From positions 2,914,001 to 2,978,000 of the forward strand of contig CBDCVZ010000010.1 in NCBI GenBank assembly GCA_965223215.1: 64,000 nucleotides of DNA, read 5' to 3'. This stretch comes from JABDMH01 sp965223215. GTDB taxonomy: Bacteria; Bacteroidota; Bacteroidia; Chitinophagales; Saprospiraceae. Both the position numbers and the translations under genes were made by a program. A model generated the notes under the pieces. It ran no database searches. It was not told where the DNA came from and was given only the letters and a program-made list of their open reading frames with translations. Below, one piece after another: positions 37,832-46,103 of the stretch (position 1 is the first letter of the stretch; each line of letters opens with the position of its first letter).

Positions 37832-39084
37832 GAGAGACTCTCGCATTATTTGGAAGCCCTCAATGGGCTGACAAATAAAATGAAAGTATAGCAGGCCTGC
37901 ATATACCTCAACATCGAGTCTCAGTCACTCTCAGTCGACTCTCGCTAAAAGCCAAGTTATATGTTAATTTTCTTATTTTCTTAACCTTGTAGAAAATTGT
38001 CCGAATAATAGGGGGCTGAGACACATAGAATACCAATTTTTATCAGCTCAACAGTTTACAATCTTGTTGATCTTAGATCGGAACTTGAGAATTTTTTAGT
38101 TACTCTTGGATATGACCCCAAACTTAGTTCAGAATCTGGGTTTCCTGATCAGACTCCCGATTTATCTCCTTGGGAATCATGTCTTCCAGTTTTAGATAAA
38201 TCGTTTATAGTTATACTTATAATAGATAACAATTATGGTGCAAAACTCACTTGGGAAAATTTTGATGATGTTTCAAAGAGAGCCAAAATTGCACCAACAC
38301 ATGGAGAATATAGATATGCACAGTTAAAATCTAAAAGACTATTAGTCTTTATAAGAAAAGAAATTTTGACCTTCTATCAATCTTACAGAAAACTACTAAA
38401 GGATAACTCAGAAGAAGATACTGAGACTAAAATGAAGGAATTTTTACCAGACAGGATTGACTATAATGTTTTCAAATTCGTTCACGAAGTAAAAACTACA
38501 AAACCTATACCCTGGATCAAGGAATTTGAAACAGTTGTTGATGTAAAGACTGAAATTCAACAAAAATTAAATAATGAGCTTGCCGAAGTATTTTTGGCAA
38601 AAGAAAAACACATTGATACCCTTATCAAAGGACTTAATCAAGTCTTACATGCCTCCTCAAAGGATAGAAGACTGGAGATTATTCAACAGCTTAATGTTAA
38701 AAGTGAATTAACTGAGAAGTATCAAATTGCTCAAGATAGATTGAAACAATACCAAGATGAGTTGATGAAAATAGCAGAAAATGAGACTAAAAAGAGAGAA
38801 GATTTAGAGCAGCACATTACACAATTGTCTTCAGAGATAGAAGATTTAAAGAATCAGTCAGATCATTATCGATTGATTGCATCAAACAATAGTAATAATT
38901 TAGAATTCACACATTTTGAACATGTTCCATGTCAAGGTTGTGGATGCCATGGAACATTAGATTGTCTCAATAGAGGCTTAGGAGATGTTTTTAACTGTCC
39001 AAATTGTGGACTCCCGTATTGTAGAAATTGTGTTGCTGAAGGAGATATTTGTGATAACTGTAAACATAGTACACAATGAATGAT

Positions 39085-39153
39085 GCCATATAACACTAGA
39101 CATGACTCCATGCCTCCCTTTGGTCGTCACAGAGCATGTCATTTCCGTTATGT
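39085..39153 (+). repeat. attC-2
   Basis: A 69-bp site: GCCATATAAC (39085-39094) is the exact reverse complement of the cassette 2 opening GTTATATGGC 2.7 kb upstream. Inner arms GACATG and CATGTC; right core CCGTTATGTAG opens cassette 3. The match across the IS3 insertion shows that the IS arrived after the cassette was formed. Confidence 0.82.
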
Positions 39154-39179
39154 AGAATTCTTAAAAATGAATATCAAAC

Positions 39180-40418
39180 ATGTATATAAAGAAAGTTGTA
39201 ATCGAGAATATAAAGTCCATCGATCATCTAGAAATTGATTTTAGACCTCCTTATTCAGGGTGGCATGTTCTTCTTGGAGATAATGGAGCTGGCAAGTCAA
39301 CAATCCTTAAGTCGATTTCTCTCTGCATGCTTGGTGAAAGGCAGGGCTATTCACTAAACCAAGATTTTAGAAATTGGATAACCAAAGGTCAATCGGAATC
39401 AAATTGCAAAATTGAAATTCTATTAGATGAGGAACAAGATGCTTTGGCTAGTAAATATGGTACTGACGTGACCTATAATATTAAAATCGATCAAGAAGGA
39501 AATCTAATATTTCAATTTGGATCAAAGGGCAAAAAAAAGAGAATTTTTCCAATCAATCCTTCGCACGGTTGGTATAACGCGGGTTTCGGACCGTTTAGAA
39601 GGCTTGGACCTAAGGAAACTAAAAATATAACTTTTTCGGATGGAAACATAGAGAATCATATTACTTTATTCAATTCAAGTTATAGCCTAACTGGAGCTGT
39701 CCAATGGCTAATGGAACTAAAATTCGAACAGCTGAATACCAAGTCATCTGGAGGTTTATTCGAAAAAGTTACATGGTTTCTGAACAACTCGAATTTGTTA
39801 CCTGAAAATGTTGTAATTGATCAAGTTGACCATCAAGGAGTGTATTTTACTGATGGAAACAATAGTGAAATCGATATTAATGAGCTCAGCGATGGATATC
39901 AATCTATATTTAGTCTTGCTATAGAGATACTACGGCAAATGAGTAAGAGATTTGAAATATCAGCAATTATTAAAAAATTAGATGACGTATATGTATTGGA
40001 CGCTACTGGAGTCATCATGATCGACGAAATTGATATTCACCTTCACCCGGAATGGCAATCAAAGATTGGAGACTGGTTTAAAAGGAATTTTCCAAAAATA
40101 CAATTCATCGTTTCCACGCACAGCCCCATTATTTGTCAAAGTGCAGATCAAGGATCAATTTGGAAAATAGAGCACCAAAAATCTGATAAAGATTCTAGGG
40201 AAGTTACAGGTCAAGATTTCAAAAGAATGGTATTTGGAAGCATTATTGATGCAATGGGGACTGACAATTTTGGTGATCAAAATGTTGAAAGGTCGGAGAA
40301 ATCAAAAAAGATGCTAGAAAGACTTGCGTATCTAAATATCAAGTCGGTAAAAGGTAAGGCCACGGACGAAGAAAAATCAGAGTTGGAAGATCTTAGAGCC
40401 ATTTTACCATCTGAATAA
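39180..40418 (+). CDS. Cassette 3: AAA/SMC-like ATPase, PtuA-like (Septu defence)
   Basis: The 412-residue soluble ATPase is of the OLD/RecF type. Walker A is GDNGAGKST (33-41), the signature-like motif is LSDGYQSIFSL (~235-245), Walker B is GVIMIDEIDIHLHPEW (~277-290) and the H-loop is FIVSTHSPII. The C-terminal 90 residues are helical and charged. It is followed after 9 bases by an HNH gene of the TIGR02646/PtuB type; an ATPase of this size plus that HNH partner is the layout of Septu anti-phage systems (also of some retron effectors, but no reverse transcriptase is present). Expected role: the ATPase senses or regulates and the HNH cuts DNA. Both sit in one cassette. Confidence 0.75.
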   Translation: MYIKKVVIENIKSIDHLEIDFRPPYSGWHVLLGDNGAGKSTILKSISLCMLGERQGYSLNQDFRNWITKGQSESNCKIEILLDEEQDALASKYGTDVTYNIKIDQEGNLIFQFGSKGKKKRIFPINPSHGWYNAGFGPFRRLGPKETKNITFSDGNIENHITLFNSSYSLTGAVQWLMELKFEQLNTKSSGGLFEKVTWFLNNSNLLPENVVIDQVDHQGVYFTDGNNSEIDINELSDGYQSIFSLAIEILRQMSKRFEISAIIKKLDDVYVLDATGVIMIDEIDIHLHPEWQSKIGDWFKRNFPKIQFIVSTHSPIICQSADQGSIWKIEHQKSDKDSREVTGQDFKRMVFGSIIDAMGTDNFGDQNVERSEKSKKMLERLAYLNIKSVKGKATDEEKSELEDLRAILPSE

Positions 40419-40427
40419 TTAGCACAA

Positions 40428-41237
40428 ATGATACAACTACCACAAAATGTGATACTGACAAATAGATCGCAAGGTTTTCTTAGACAATGGCAAAAGGCAA
40501 TTGATGATGAACCTGATTATGAGTCTCAAATTAAGAAGGCAAAAAAATCCTGGGGGAAATCGAATAAGACCTTTGATGAAATAAAGTCGAAATTGCGTCA
40601 AATGTCTAATAGCACAAGAAGGTGTAATTACTGTGAGGATTCATATGCAGACGAAATTGAACATATATATCCCAAGGACATTTATCCAGAAAGAACCTTT
40701 ATTTGGGAGAATTACTTATACGCTTGTGGACCCTGTAATGGACCAAAGAACAATAAATTCGCATTGATAGATGGAACTGTAAAATTAAATGACATTACAC
40801 CACCTCGACCAATTCCTGATGGGCACGTTTTCATAAGACCTCCTTTAGATAGAATTGCCTTAGTCGATCCGAGAATTGACGACCCTCTTTACTTTCTTGA
40901 GTTAGACCTGATACAGACATTTAGATTCATTCCTTCTATGGACATTGATGCAATCGATTCCTTACGTGCTAAGTATACCATTGAAGTTCTAAGATTGAAT
41001 GATCGAGAATACCTGGTAAATGCCCGTAAACACGCATATGAAAACTTTAGAGCAAGATTAAGAGAGTATATTACTCAAAGGGATCAGGGAGCCACTAGGG
41101 ATGAGCTTTCAAATCTTATAAATGGAATTAGGGATCTTAATCACCAAACTGTATGGTACGAAATGAAGCGTTTTAGAGATTTGATTCCAGAGTTGACTGA
41201 TCTTTTTGATAATGCTCCTGAAGCCTTAGAATGGTGA
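40428..41237 (+). CDS. Cassette 3: HNH endonuclease, PtuB-like (Septu defence)
   Basis: The 269-residue protein carries a zinc-finger HNH nuclease domain near the N-terminus: CNYCED (Cys66, Cys69), DEIEHIYPKDIYP (catalytic-type His79 region), Asn in FIWENYLYACGPCNGPKNNK with the second Cys pair (100, 103). This is the TIGR02646/PtuB arrangement. The remaining ~160 residues are helical. It starts 9 bases after the ATPase stop, so both are translated together. Inference: nuclease effector of a Septu-type module. All zinc and catalytic residues appear intact. Confidence 0.78.
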   Translation: MIQLPQNVILTNRSQGFLRQWQKAIDDEPDYESQIKKAKKSWGKSNKTFDEIKSKLRQMSNSTRRCNYCEDSYADEIEHIYPKDIYPERTFIWENYLYACGPCNGPKNNKFALIDGTVKLNDITPPRPIPDGHVFIRPPLDRIALVDPRIDDPLYFLELDLIQTFRFIPSMDIDAIDSLRAKYTIEVLRLNDREYLVNARKHAYENFRARLREYITQRDQGATRDELSNLINGIRDLNHQTVWYEMKRFRDLIPELTDLFDNAPEALEW

Positions 41238-41244
41238 ATGAACT

Positions 41245-41314
41245 CTACATAACAAGTGATACCACACCAGCCACCCTATCGGGATGATCGTTGGGTATCA
41301 CCGAACCGTTGCAG
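41245..41314 (+). repeat. attC-3
   Basis: A 70-bp site. CTACATAAC (41245-41253) reverse-complements the start of cassette 3 exactly, and 13 of 14 bases match if extended. Arms AAGTGATACC and GGTATCACC; right core AACCGTTGCAGG opens cassette 4. Confidence 0.85.
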
Positions 41315-41335
41315 GTAATACAAAACTGAACTAAA

Positions 41336-42565
41336 ATGAAAAAAGTATTAAAAAAAATTGGACTTGCCATACTCATTTTGTTAGTTGGGTTTGTAATCAT
41401 TAAATGGAATAAAATTGTTGAGTCTTATCATTATGCTCAACATAGAAAACCTGAAAATAGACTTCATTATTTTCAAGACTTTCAAAATTATGTCAATACA
41501 CGAACTATTGAAAAATCTTCTAAACCTAGTAAATTAAAAGTTTCTGACACCTTAATGATGCTACCAGAAAACTTTTTAACTCAAGATTCTTTGGCAAATA
41601 CAGAGCATTACCTTGATTTTTTGCGTTATGAAGGCCTTTTAGTCTTAAAAGATGGAAAGATAGTTTATGAAAACTATTGGAATGGATTAACTGAAGACAA
41701 AACGCACCTAGCTTATTCAATTACAAAATCAATTATGTCAATCACAATTGGAATTGCAATAAGAGATGAACTTATTGACAGTAAAGACGATTTGGTAATT
41801 AAGTACCTACCGCAATTTAAAAAGACTTGGTACAAAAATGTAACAATAGATGATTGTTTGGATATGGTTTCTGGAGTTAAATGGGAAAACGATAATCCAA
41901 TGATGATGAAATTTATGTGGAAATGGGGATGGGATTTAACTACTGCTGAAGAGTTTTTAATGGAAAGGGAGGCATGGCACAGTCCTGGAGAACAAATGAT
42001 ATATAATTCAATGGATCCTCTAATGATTGGCCTAATACTTAAAAGTGTAATTGGAGAAAGAACAATTTCAGAGTACATTCATGAGAAACTTTGGGAACCT
42101 CTTGGAGCAGAAAATAATGCTTACTTTACAAACATAAATACAAATGATATAGAAGTTACATGGATGGGAATCAATGCCTCTTTAAAAGACCTCGCCAAAG
42201 TAGGACAATTATATCTTCAAGAAGGAGAATGGAATGGCAAACAAATAGTATCAAAATCTTGGATTAACCAATCTTATACTGCTCATAGAGAAACAACAAA
42301 GCCACAAGTAAATAATTCTTTAAGATTTGAATATGATACATATGGCTGGGGTTACAATAATTATTGGTGGATACCAGATGATACAAATGGTGATGAAATA
42401 TTTGCTTGGGGCTCTGTAGGACAAACTATTTACATTAACCGACAAAAAAATGTTGTTGTGGTATCATTTCGTGCTAATCCATTAAATTTAGGAGGTCAAA
42501 GTCCTAATTTTCTCGATAGGTCAATGGTTGATTTTATGCAAGCCATTGGAAATAGTATGGAATAA
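41336..42565 (+). CDS. Cassette 4: serine hydrolase (class C beta-lactamase / esterase family)
   Basis: The 409-residue protein has an N-terminal membrane anchor or uncleaved signal (residues 7-23). The penicillin-binding-like fold shows S-x-x-K in YSITKSIMS (Ser128, Lys131), a Y-x-N-like MIYNSMDPL near 222 and WGSVGQTIYI in place of the K-T-G strand motif. Such enzymes hydrolyse esters, peptides or sometimes beta-lactams; the absence of a canonical KTG argues for an esterase or peptidase rather than resistance. It is the only gene in its cassette, starting 28 bases after the core GTTGCAGGTA. Confidence 0.8.
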   Translation: MKKVLKKIGLAILILLVGFVIIKWNKIVESYHYAQHRKPENRLHYFQDFQNYVNTRTIEKSSKPSKLKVSDTLMMLPENFLTQDSLANTEHYLDFLRYEGLLVLKDGKIVYENYWNGLTEDKTHLAYSITKSIMSITIGIAIRDELIDSKDDLVIKYLPQFKKTWYKNVTIDDCLDMVSGVKWENDNPMMMKFMWKWGWDLTTAEEFLMEREAWHSPGEQMIYNSMDPLMIGLILKSVIGERTISEYIHEKLWEPLGAENNAYFTNINTNDIEVTWMGINASLKDLAKVGQLYLQEGEWNGKQIVSKSWINQSYTAHRETTKPQVNNSLRFEYDTYGWGYNNYWWIPDDTNGDEIFAWGSVGQTIYINRQKNVVVVSFRANPLNLGGQSPNFLDRSMVDFMQAIGNSME

Positions 42566-42572
42566 AAAGTAC

Positions 42573-42704
42573 TACCTGCAACACCGTGTATCGCTCATTG
42601 CGGCTGAATTCCTAATCGGAATTCATTGCAATTTGCTATCTTTCGGTTACGGCGGAAAATCATAGCTGATTTCCCGCAACAAGCCATACACAAAACCGTT
42701 GTAG
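42573..42704 (+). repeat. attC-4
   Basis: A 132-bp site: TACCTGCAAC (exact partner of the cassette 4 start), arms ACCGTGTAT and ATACACAAAA, right core CCGTTGTAGCC. Internal palindromes such as GAATTCctaatcgGAATTC lie in the loop. Confidence 0.83.
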
Positions 42705-42722
42705 CCAATCAAAGGAACTGAT

Positions 42723-43082
42723 ATGGGACTAAAAGGACTATCTCCAATGCTTCAAGTCGACAATATGGACGACACAATCAAATACTATGAAGACACTTTG
42801 GGATTCAAATGTGAATCTCGCATGGATGATGAATGGGCACGAGTTGAAAGAGATGAAATCGCAATAATGCTTTCAAGTAGATATGGAAAGGAAAAAAATC
42901 AAAAGCCTATTATGACTGGAAGTATTTACATTTTCACCAATCCTGTGGATGATCTTTGGGAAGAATTGAAAAACAAGGTTAACATCGCATACCCAATTGA
43001 GACATTTGATTATGGAATGAGAGAATTTGCTATTTTAGACTGTAACGGATATATGCTCCAATTCGGACAAGGGGTAGAATAA
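42723..43082 (+). CDS. Cassette 5: VOC (glyoxalase / bleomycin-resistance fold) protein
   Basis: The 119-residue protein is a single VOC module set: LSPMLQVDNMDDTIKYYEDT at the N-terminus, FKCESRMDDEWARVERDEIA, then MREFAILDCNGYMLQFGQ at the C-terminus, with the usual beta-alpha-beta-beta-beta pattern and a Glu/Gln at metal-ligand positions. VOC proteins bind or modify small molecules (antibiotic sequestration, isomerases, dioxygenases). VOC genes are frequent integron cargo. Substrate unknown. The gene is packed within 20 bases of both cassette boundaries. Confidence 0.8.
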   Translation: MGLKGLSPMLQVDNMDDTIKYYEDTLGFKCESRMDDEWARVERDEIAIMLSSRYGKEKNQKPIMTGSIYIFTNPVDDLWEELKNKVNIAYPIETFDYGMREFAILDCNGYMLQFGQGVE

Positions 43083-43087
43083 AAAGC

Positions 43088-43227
43088 TGGCTACAACACT
43101 GGCTATAATCCATTGCGGCTTAAGTACAAAATCCATACATTAGAGATATAGAATGGCTCGATTCCTTACTCGGAACATTTCCTTCGGAAAGTTCCGCAAC
43201 GGAATCATAGCCCAACCGTCGTTACTT
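43088..43227 (+). repeat. attC-5
   Basis: A 140-bp site: TGGCTACAAC is the exact partner of the cassette 5 start GTTGTAGCCA. Arms ACTGGCTAT and ATAGCCCAACCG; right core CGTCGTTACTTGCC opens cassette 6. The loop contains GGAAC..GTTCC-type palindromes. Confidence 0.83.
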
Positions 43228-43305
43228 GCCATTCTTTCCAAGAACTCGTTTTATCAAGTCTTTTAAACATTTATCACTACCTTCCTTAATAACAGAACTG
43301 TTTAA

Positions 43306-44127
43306 ATGAAAAGATCAATTACACTTACTCTTGTAGCAATCCTATTATGCGCTCTCTCAACAACTGAAATCGACGCACAAATTGTAGAAATAGAATCAAG
43401 AGCCGATGGCTTTCTACCTCCTGTTATGTCGACGGAAGAAAGAGATGCTATAGTATCACCGAAGGATGGTTTGATTATATATAACGAAAGTGTGGGGAGA
43501 CTTAACTACTTTGAAGCTGGTATTGGATGGGCAGAGCTATATAAAGGCTCTGTCATCGAATACTTCCTCTCTCTCCCCAACGGCATCCAAACCCTTTTAG
43601 ATGCAGGAGAAACCCCATCTAACATACTCCTTGCAGGTGCTTCCACTACTGATTTCATAGGACTCAATCATGCGGGCGGAATCATATTCTATATGGAAAG
43701 CAACGGTACTGGTCTGGTCGCAGCTCCTGAAAACCAAATCACAGGAGTACAATGGGGGTGTTTTGGGGATGACCTTCCTGCAGTTCCAAATGTTCCTGAT
43801 CCACCTTCGGGTCCAGGGGCAGAAATAGGAGATGGAATAACGAATACAACTGCCATATTGAGTGATTGTCCAACTGCTCCAGCTAATTTTGCCTGTACTA
43901 GTTATATGGGAGGAGGATTTAACGATTGGTTTTTACCATCAATAAAAGAGCTCGAAGAGATGAACATGAAAATTAATAGTGGCGGTTTTCCGACTGCGTT
44001 TTATTGGAGTTCTTCGGAGTTTGATGATAAGGATGCCTGGGCCCTAGATTTCCCCACTGGCAATCAGTTCAGGTTCAATAAGAGCAACAGCAGCGGCTTT
44101 CGGGTGCGAGCTATTCGGGCTTTTTAA
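43306..44127 (+). CDS. Cassette 6: DUF1566/Lcl-type exported protein, candidate DGR variable protein
   Basis: The 273-residue protein has a signal peptide (1-24). Residues 25-85 match the 'FLPPVMSTEERDAI..PKDGLIIYN' module common in Bacteroidota surface proteins. The C-terminal ~130 residues form a C-type-lectin-like DUF1566 domain (DFIGLNHAGGIIFYM, FNDWFLPSIKELEEMN, FYWSSSE, FRVRAIRAF). Targets of diversity-generating retroelements (DGRs) end this way. Compared with the paralogue at 55800-56567, DNA is identical at TATTGGAGTTCT and at CGAGCTATTCGGGC but differs freely between. A hairpin follows the stop directly and an Avd-like gene follows in the same cassette. No reverse transcriptase is in the window. 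Confidence 0.72.
   Translation: MKRSITLTLVAILLCALSTTEIDAQIVEIESRADGFLPPVMSTEERDAIVSPKDGLIIYNESVGRLNYFEAGIGWAELYKGSVIEYFLSLPNGIQTLLDAGETPSNILLAGASTTDFIGLNHAGGIIFYMESNGTGLVAAPENQITGVQWGCFGDDLPAVPNVPDPPSGPGAEIGDGITNTTAILSDCPTAPANFACTSYMGGGFNDWFLPSIKELEEMNMKINSGGFPTAFYWSSSEFDDKDAWALDFPTGNQFRFNKSNSSGFRVRAIRAF
44014..44106 (+). other. Candidate DGR variable region (VR1)
   Basis: The 93 bp lie between two blocks shared exactly with the other DUF1566 gene: TATTGGAGTTCT (44002-44013) and CGAGCTATTCGGGC (44107-44120). Inside, codons such as GAT GAT AAG GAT and AAG AGC AAC AGC AGC sit where template repeats usually carry AAY codons. No template repeat was found, so adenine-directed change is not shown. 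Confidence 0.5.
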
Positions 44128-44148
44128 TGCCGACGATGAATGTCGGCA
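44128..44148 (+). other. Hairpin just after the variable region (possible DGR cruciform)
   Basis: TGCCGAC (44128-44134), loop GATGAAT, GTCGGCA (44142-44148). It begins at the base after the stop codon. DGR target genes often need a small hairpin a few bases past the IMH; alternatively a weak terminator. Confidence 0.45.
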
Positions 44149-44199
44149 CTTAGCTATTTATCAATTTATACCGCAAAGCGTTCGATTTTAATTTTTAAT

Positions 44200-44481
44200 A
44201 TGGCATTATATTATGATTTGCCCGTATTTAAGGAAGTGTATCAATTGATTCGTAAGATATTCGAATATATAAAGCACTTTCCCAATGAATATAAGTATAC
44301 GATGGGTCGGGATATGAAAAGATACAGCATACAACTAGTGAGAAGCATTTATAGAGCTAATAAAGAAAAAGATAAACGAATATATTTAGAATCATTTTTG
44401 GATGATATTGAAGTCTTAAAGCTTGAAATTAGAATATGTACAGATCTGAAGCTATTGTCGTTGAATAAGAATTGTAAATAG
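44200..44481 (+). CDS. Cassette 6: four-helix-bundle protein (Avd-like / S23 family)
   Basis: ATG 44200 is preferred to 44140 because the family begins with a short strand and 'DLPVFKEVYQLIRKIFEYIK'. The 93-residue basic protein (KRYSIQLVRSIYRANKEKDK, YLESFLDDIEVLKLEIRI) matches the S23-intervening-sequence/Avd four-helix family. Avd is the accessory protein that DGR reverse transcriptases need; free-standing relatives of unknown role also exist in Bacteroidota. Position 72 bases after a DUF1566 variable-protein gene favours the Avd reading. C-terminus ends at LNKNCK, slightly short. Confidence 0.68.
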   Translation: MALYYDLPVFKEVYQLIRKIFEYIKHFPNEYKYTMGRDMKRYSIQLVRSIYRANKEKDKRIYLESFLDDIEVLKLEIRICTDLKLLSLNKNCK

Positions 44482-44485
44482 AAAC

Positions 44486-44555
44486 GGCAAGTAACAGGGT
44501 GTGATCATGTAAGTGCTCGTGCCTCACACCTCCAGATACACGAAATCCGTTGAAC
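44486..44555 (+). repeat. attC-6
   Basis: A 70-bp site: GGCAAGTAAC (exact partner of the cassette 6 start), arms GGGTGTGA and TCACACC, right core CCGTTGAAC opening cassette 7. The same opening recurs at attC-12 before the related cassette 13. Confidence 0.82.
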
Positions 44556-44623
44556 AAACCCGTTAGAGATCCCAGAAAAATCATCCTTGGAAATAGCTTG
44601 ATCGGATTGGTTTTTGCCATAGA

Positions 44624-45592
44624 ATGGATGAACCAAATATTCCAATCATGGCAACAATTGATGATAGGCTAGAGAAGTTCGATAATTATTTATTACTGAA
44701 AAATTTCAGCGATCAGACGAGGGCTAGTTACCTGAGGACACTACGAGAATTTGATAATTTTCGTAGATCGAAAGGAATTAGGGGCAGGTACGGCCAGGAG
44801 CAGGCCAAGTCTTATTTGCTGAAGCGAATAAAGAATGGGAAGTCTTGGAGTACGATCAACGGAGATTATTCTGCTCTGAGGAAATATTTTAGGGAAGTAG
44901 CCAATCTTACCTGGAGTTTAAAAAAGGTACCTCGGCCAAGAAAAGAGGAGAGACTTCCGGAGATTCTATCGAAAGAGGATGTAAGTAAGATCATAGAACA
45001 TGCGGTAAATTATAAACACCAGGTATTTTTGACCTTCGTATATGCTACTGGTCTCCGATTGAGTGAAGCTTTGAACGTGAAGATTACAGACATAGACGGG
45101 AACCGAAAACAGATAAGGGTAAGTAAAGGTAAAGGGTCTAAGGATCGCTATATTACCATACCTGAGAGCTTACTAGAGCTGCTACGGAAATATTGGAGCG
45201 TGTATCGACCAATACAGTATTTATTTAATGGTAAAAGAAGAGGTAGTAGGTTCTCAAATCGTGCTGCACAGTGGAGCATGATCCGAGCCAAGGAGAGAGC
45301 TAAGATGACCAAACCAGCATCCATTCATACACTGCGCCACTGTTATGCCACGCATCATATAGAAGCTGGCACTGATTTAGTGTACTTACAAGAGCAACTT
45401 GGCCACAAGCACCTACGAACCACCGCCAGGTATGTGGCTGCCCATCCGCTAGACGCGGTTCTCTTCGCTTCAAGGTGCACTGCACCTTGCCCGACTCTGG
45501 TCGGATCGCTCGAGAATATGGAGGAACGTGTCCGACAAATTATCAAGCGATCCCGAAGGGCAAAGGTCCGGGGGACCTTTGAGCGCAGATAA
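44624..45592 (+). CDS. Cassette 7: tyrosine recombinase (IS91-associated type)
   Basis: The 322-residue protein has a SAM-like N-terminal core-binding domain (LEKFDNYLLLKNFSDQTRAS, SWSTINGDYSALRKYF) and catalytic domain with Arg in ATGLRLSEAL, Lys in SKGKGSKDRYI, H-x-x-R in HTLRHCYATHH, His in LGHKHLRTT and the nucleophile Tyr in TARYV. It lacks the IntI-specific insert between boxes, so it is not an integron integrase. The last ~50 residues are encoded by mini-elements C and B and are not family-like, so the C-terminus was rewritten after the Tyr. May start at Met 44648 instead. It overlaps the transposase gene by 65 bp. Confidence 0.8.
   Translation: MDEPNIPIMATIDDRLEKFDNYLLLKNFSDQTRASYLRTLREFDNFRRSKGIRGRYGQEQAKSYLLKRIKNGKSWSTINGDYSALRKYFREVANLTWSLKKVPRPRKEERLPEILSKEDVSKIIEHAVNYKHQVFLTFVYATGLRLSEALNVKITDIDGNRKQIRVSKGKGSKDRYITIPESLLELLRKYWSVYRPIQYLFNGKRRGSRFSNRAAQWSMIRAKERAKMTKPASIHTLRHCYATHHIEAGTDLVYLQEQLGHKHLRTTARYVAAHPLDAVLFASRCTAPCPTLVGSLENMEERVRQIIKRSRRAKVRGTFERR
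45441..45508 (-). repeat. Three-hairpin mini-element, copy C
   Basis: Read on the minus strand: H0 CCGAC-CAGA-GTCGG, H1 CAAGGTGC-AGT-GCACCTTG, spacer GAAGCGAAGAGAA-like, H2 CCGC-GTCTA-GCGG then ATGGG. It aligns with copies A and B in order and spacing, with compensatory stem changes. It lies within the recombinase C-terminal coding region. Confidence 0.7.
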
Positions 45593-45608
45593 CCGCGAAG
45601 CGGGAGGG
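45549..45608 (+). repeat. Three-hairpin mini-element, copy B
   Basis: H0 CCC-GAA-GGG, H1 AAAGGTCC-GGG-GGACCTTT, then AACC and H2 CCGC-GAA-GCGG followed by GAGGG. It sits in inverted orientation to copy C 40 bp away, which also explains the GGATCGCT/AGCGATCC pair between them. Confidence 0.72.
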
Positions 45609-46103
45609 TTAGCCGATCAGCAGCATGTCGATCGGTTATCGAGAGACGGATCGATAGGGGATCTATTTCGACATTACGGAGAGCGATATATATCTACCTA
45701 TAAACCAGATATACACAAGGTCAAATTCATTCGTGCAGTACGGTTGTGTAAGACACCGGCATTGGGAGGTCATAAATATGTGTGCAAAAGATGCGGCGAT
45801 GAGTTATTTATCTATCACTCATGTGGACATGCTCAGTGCCCCCTTTGTCAGAGCATTAAACGGGCACAATGGCAGGATAAGTTGGGCAATAGATTGCTGG
45901 CGGTTCCTTATACGCATACGGTTTTCACCTTGCCACATCAACTCAATAGAATTGCTAAGCGGTATCCGAAGGCGGTCTACAATTTATTACTACGCAGTGC
46001 ATGGCAGACGGTCAAACAAGTGTGTGCAGATCCGAACAATGTAGGGGCCCTACCAGGCATGGTAAGTATATTACATACATTCGGATCGGACATATTGATG
46101 ACC

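Larger units (their letters stand above)
36441..38023 (+). mobile_element. Intact IS3-type insertion sequence (~1583 bp)
   Basis: The left end TGTGACGGCCCCCTAGATAA continues TCGGACA; the right end, read inward, is TGTCTCAGCCCCCTATTATT then CGGACA. These are imperfect ~26-bp terminal inverted repeats. A 5-bp direct repeat CATAG flanks it (36436-36440 and 38024-38028). It contains two open genes in the orfA/orfB order. The clean duplication and open frames suggest a recent insertion. Confidence 0.88.
36421..39079 (+). pseudogene. Cassette 2: DUF4062 / zinc-ribbon protein gene interrupted by an IS3-type element
   Basis: ATGAGTACAAGTAATCATAG (36421-36440) is the true 5' end; the IS follows, and the frame resumes at 38024 with a second CATAG. 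Removing the IS and one CATAG restores a 357-codon frame that starts MSTSNHRIPIFISSTVYNL. Residues ~8-110 match DUF4062 (FISSTVYNLVDLRSELENFL, CLPVLDKSFIVILIIDNNYG), a TIR-like fold found in sensor/effector proteins, often with NTPases. A long coiled coil follows (~200-300), then a C-terminal double zinc ribbon (CQGCGCHGTLDC, CPNCGLPYCRNC, CDNC). Probably a defence or stress protein, now silenced; a fragment from TTG 38366 could still be made. Confidence 0.8.

Noticed and set aside
38366..39079. 237-aa open frame as an independent gene
   Set aside because: It is the 3' part of the DUF4062 gene cut by the IS3 element; the frame is continuous upstream to the IS end.
39180..41237. ATPase/HNH pair as a retron effector
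   Set aside because: No reverse transcriptase or msr/msd-like region lies next to it; the cassette holds only the two genes.
44200..44481. Four-helix protein as an rRNA intervening-sequence protein
   Set aside because: There is no 23S rRNA gene nearby. The position next to a DUF1566 variable protein fits Avd better, though not proven.
44624..45592. Tyrosine recombinase as the integron integrase
   Set aside because: The IntI-specific insert between the conserved boxes is absent, and the gene is tied to an IS91-type transposase inside a cassette. It is more like IS91-associated recombinases.
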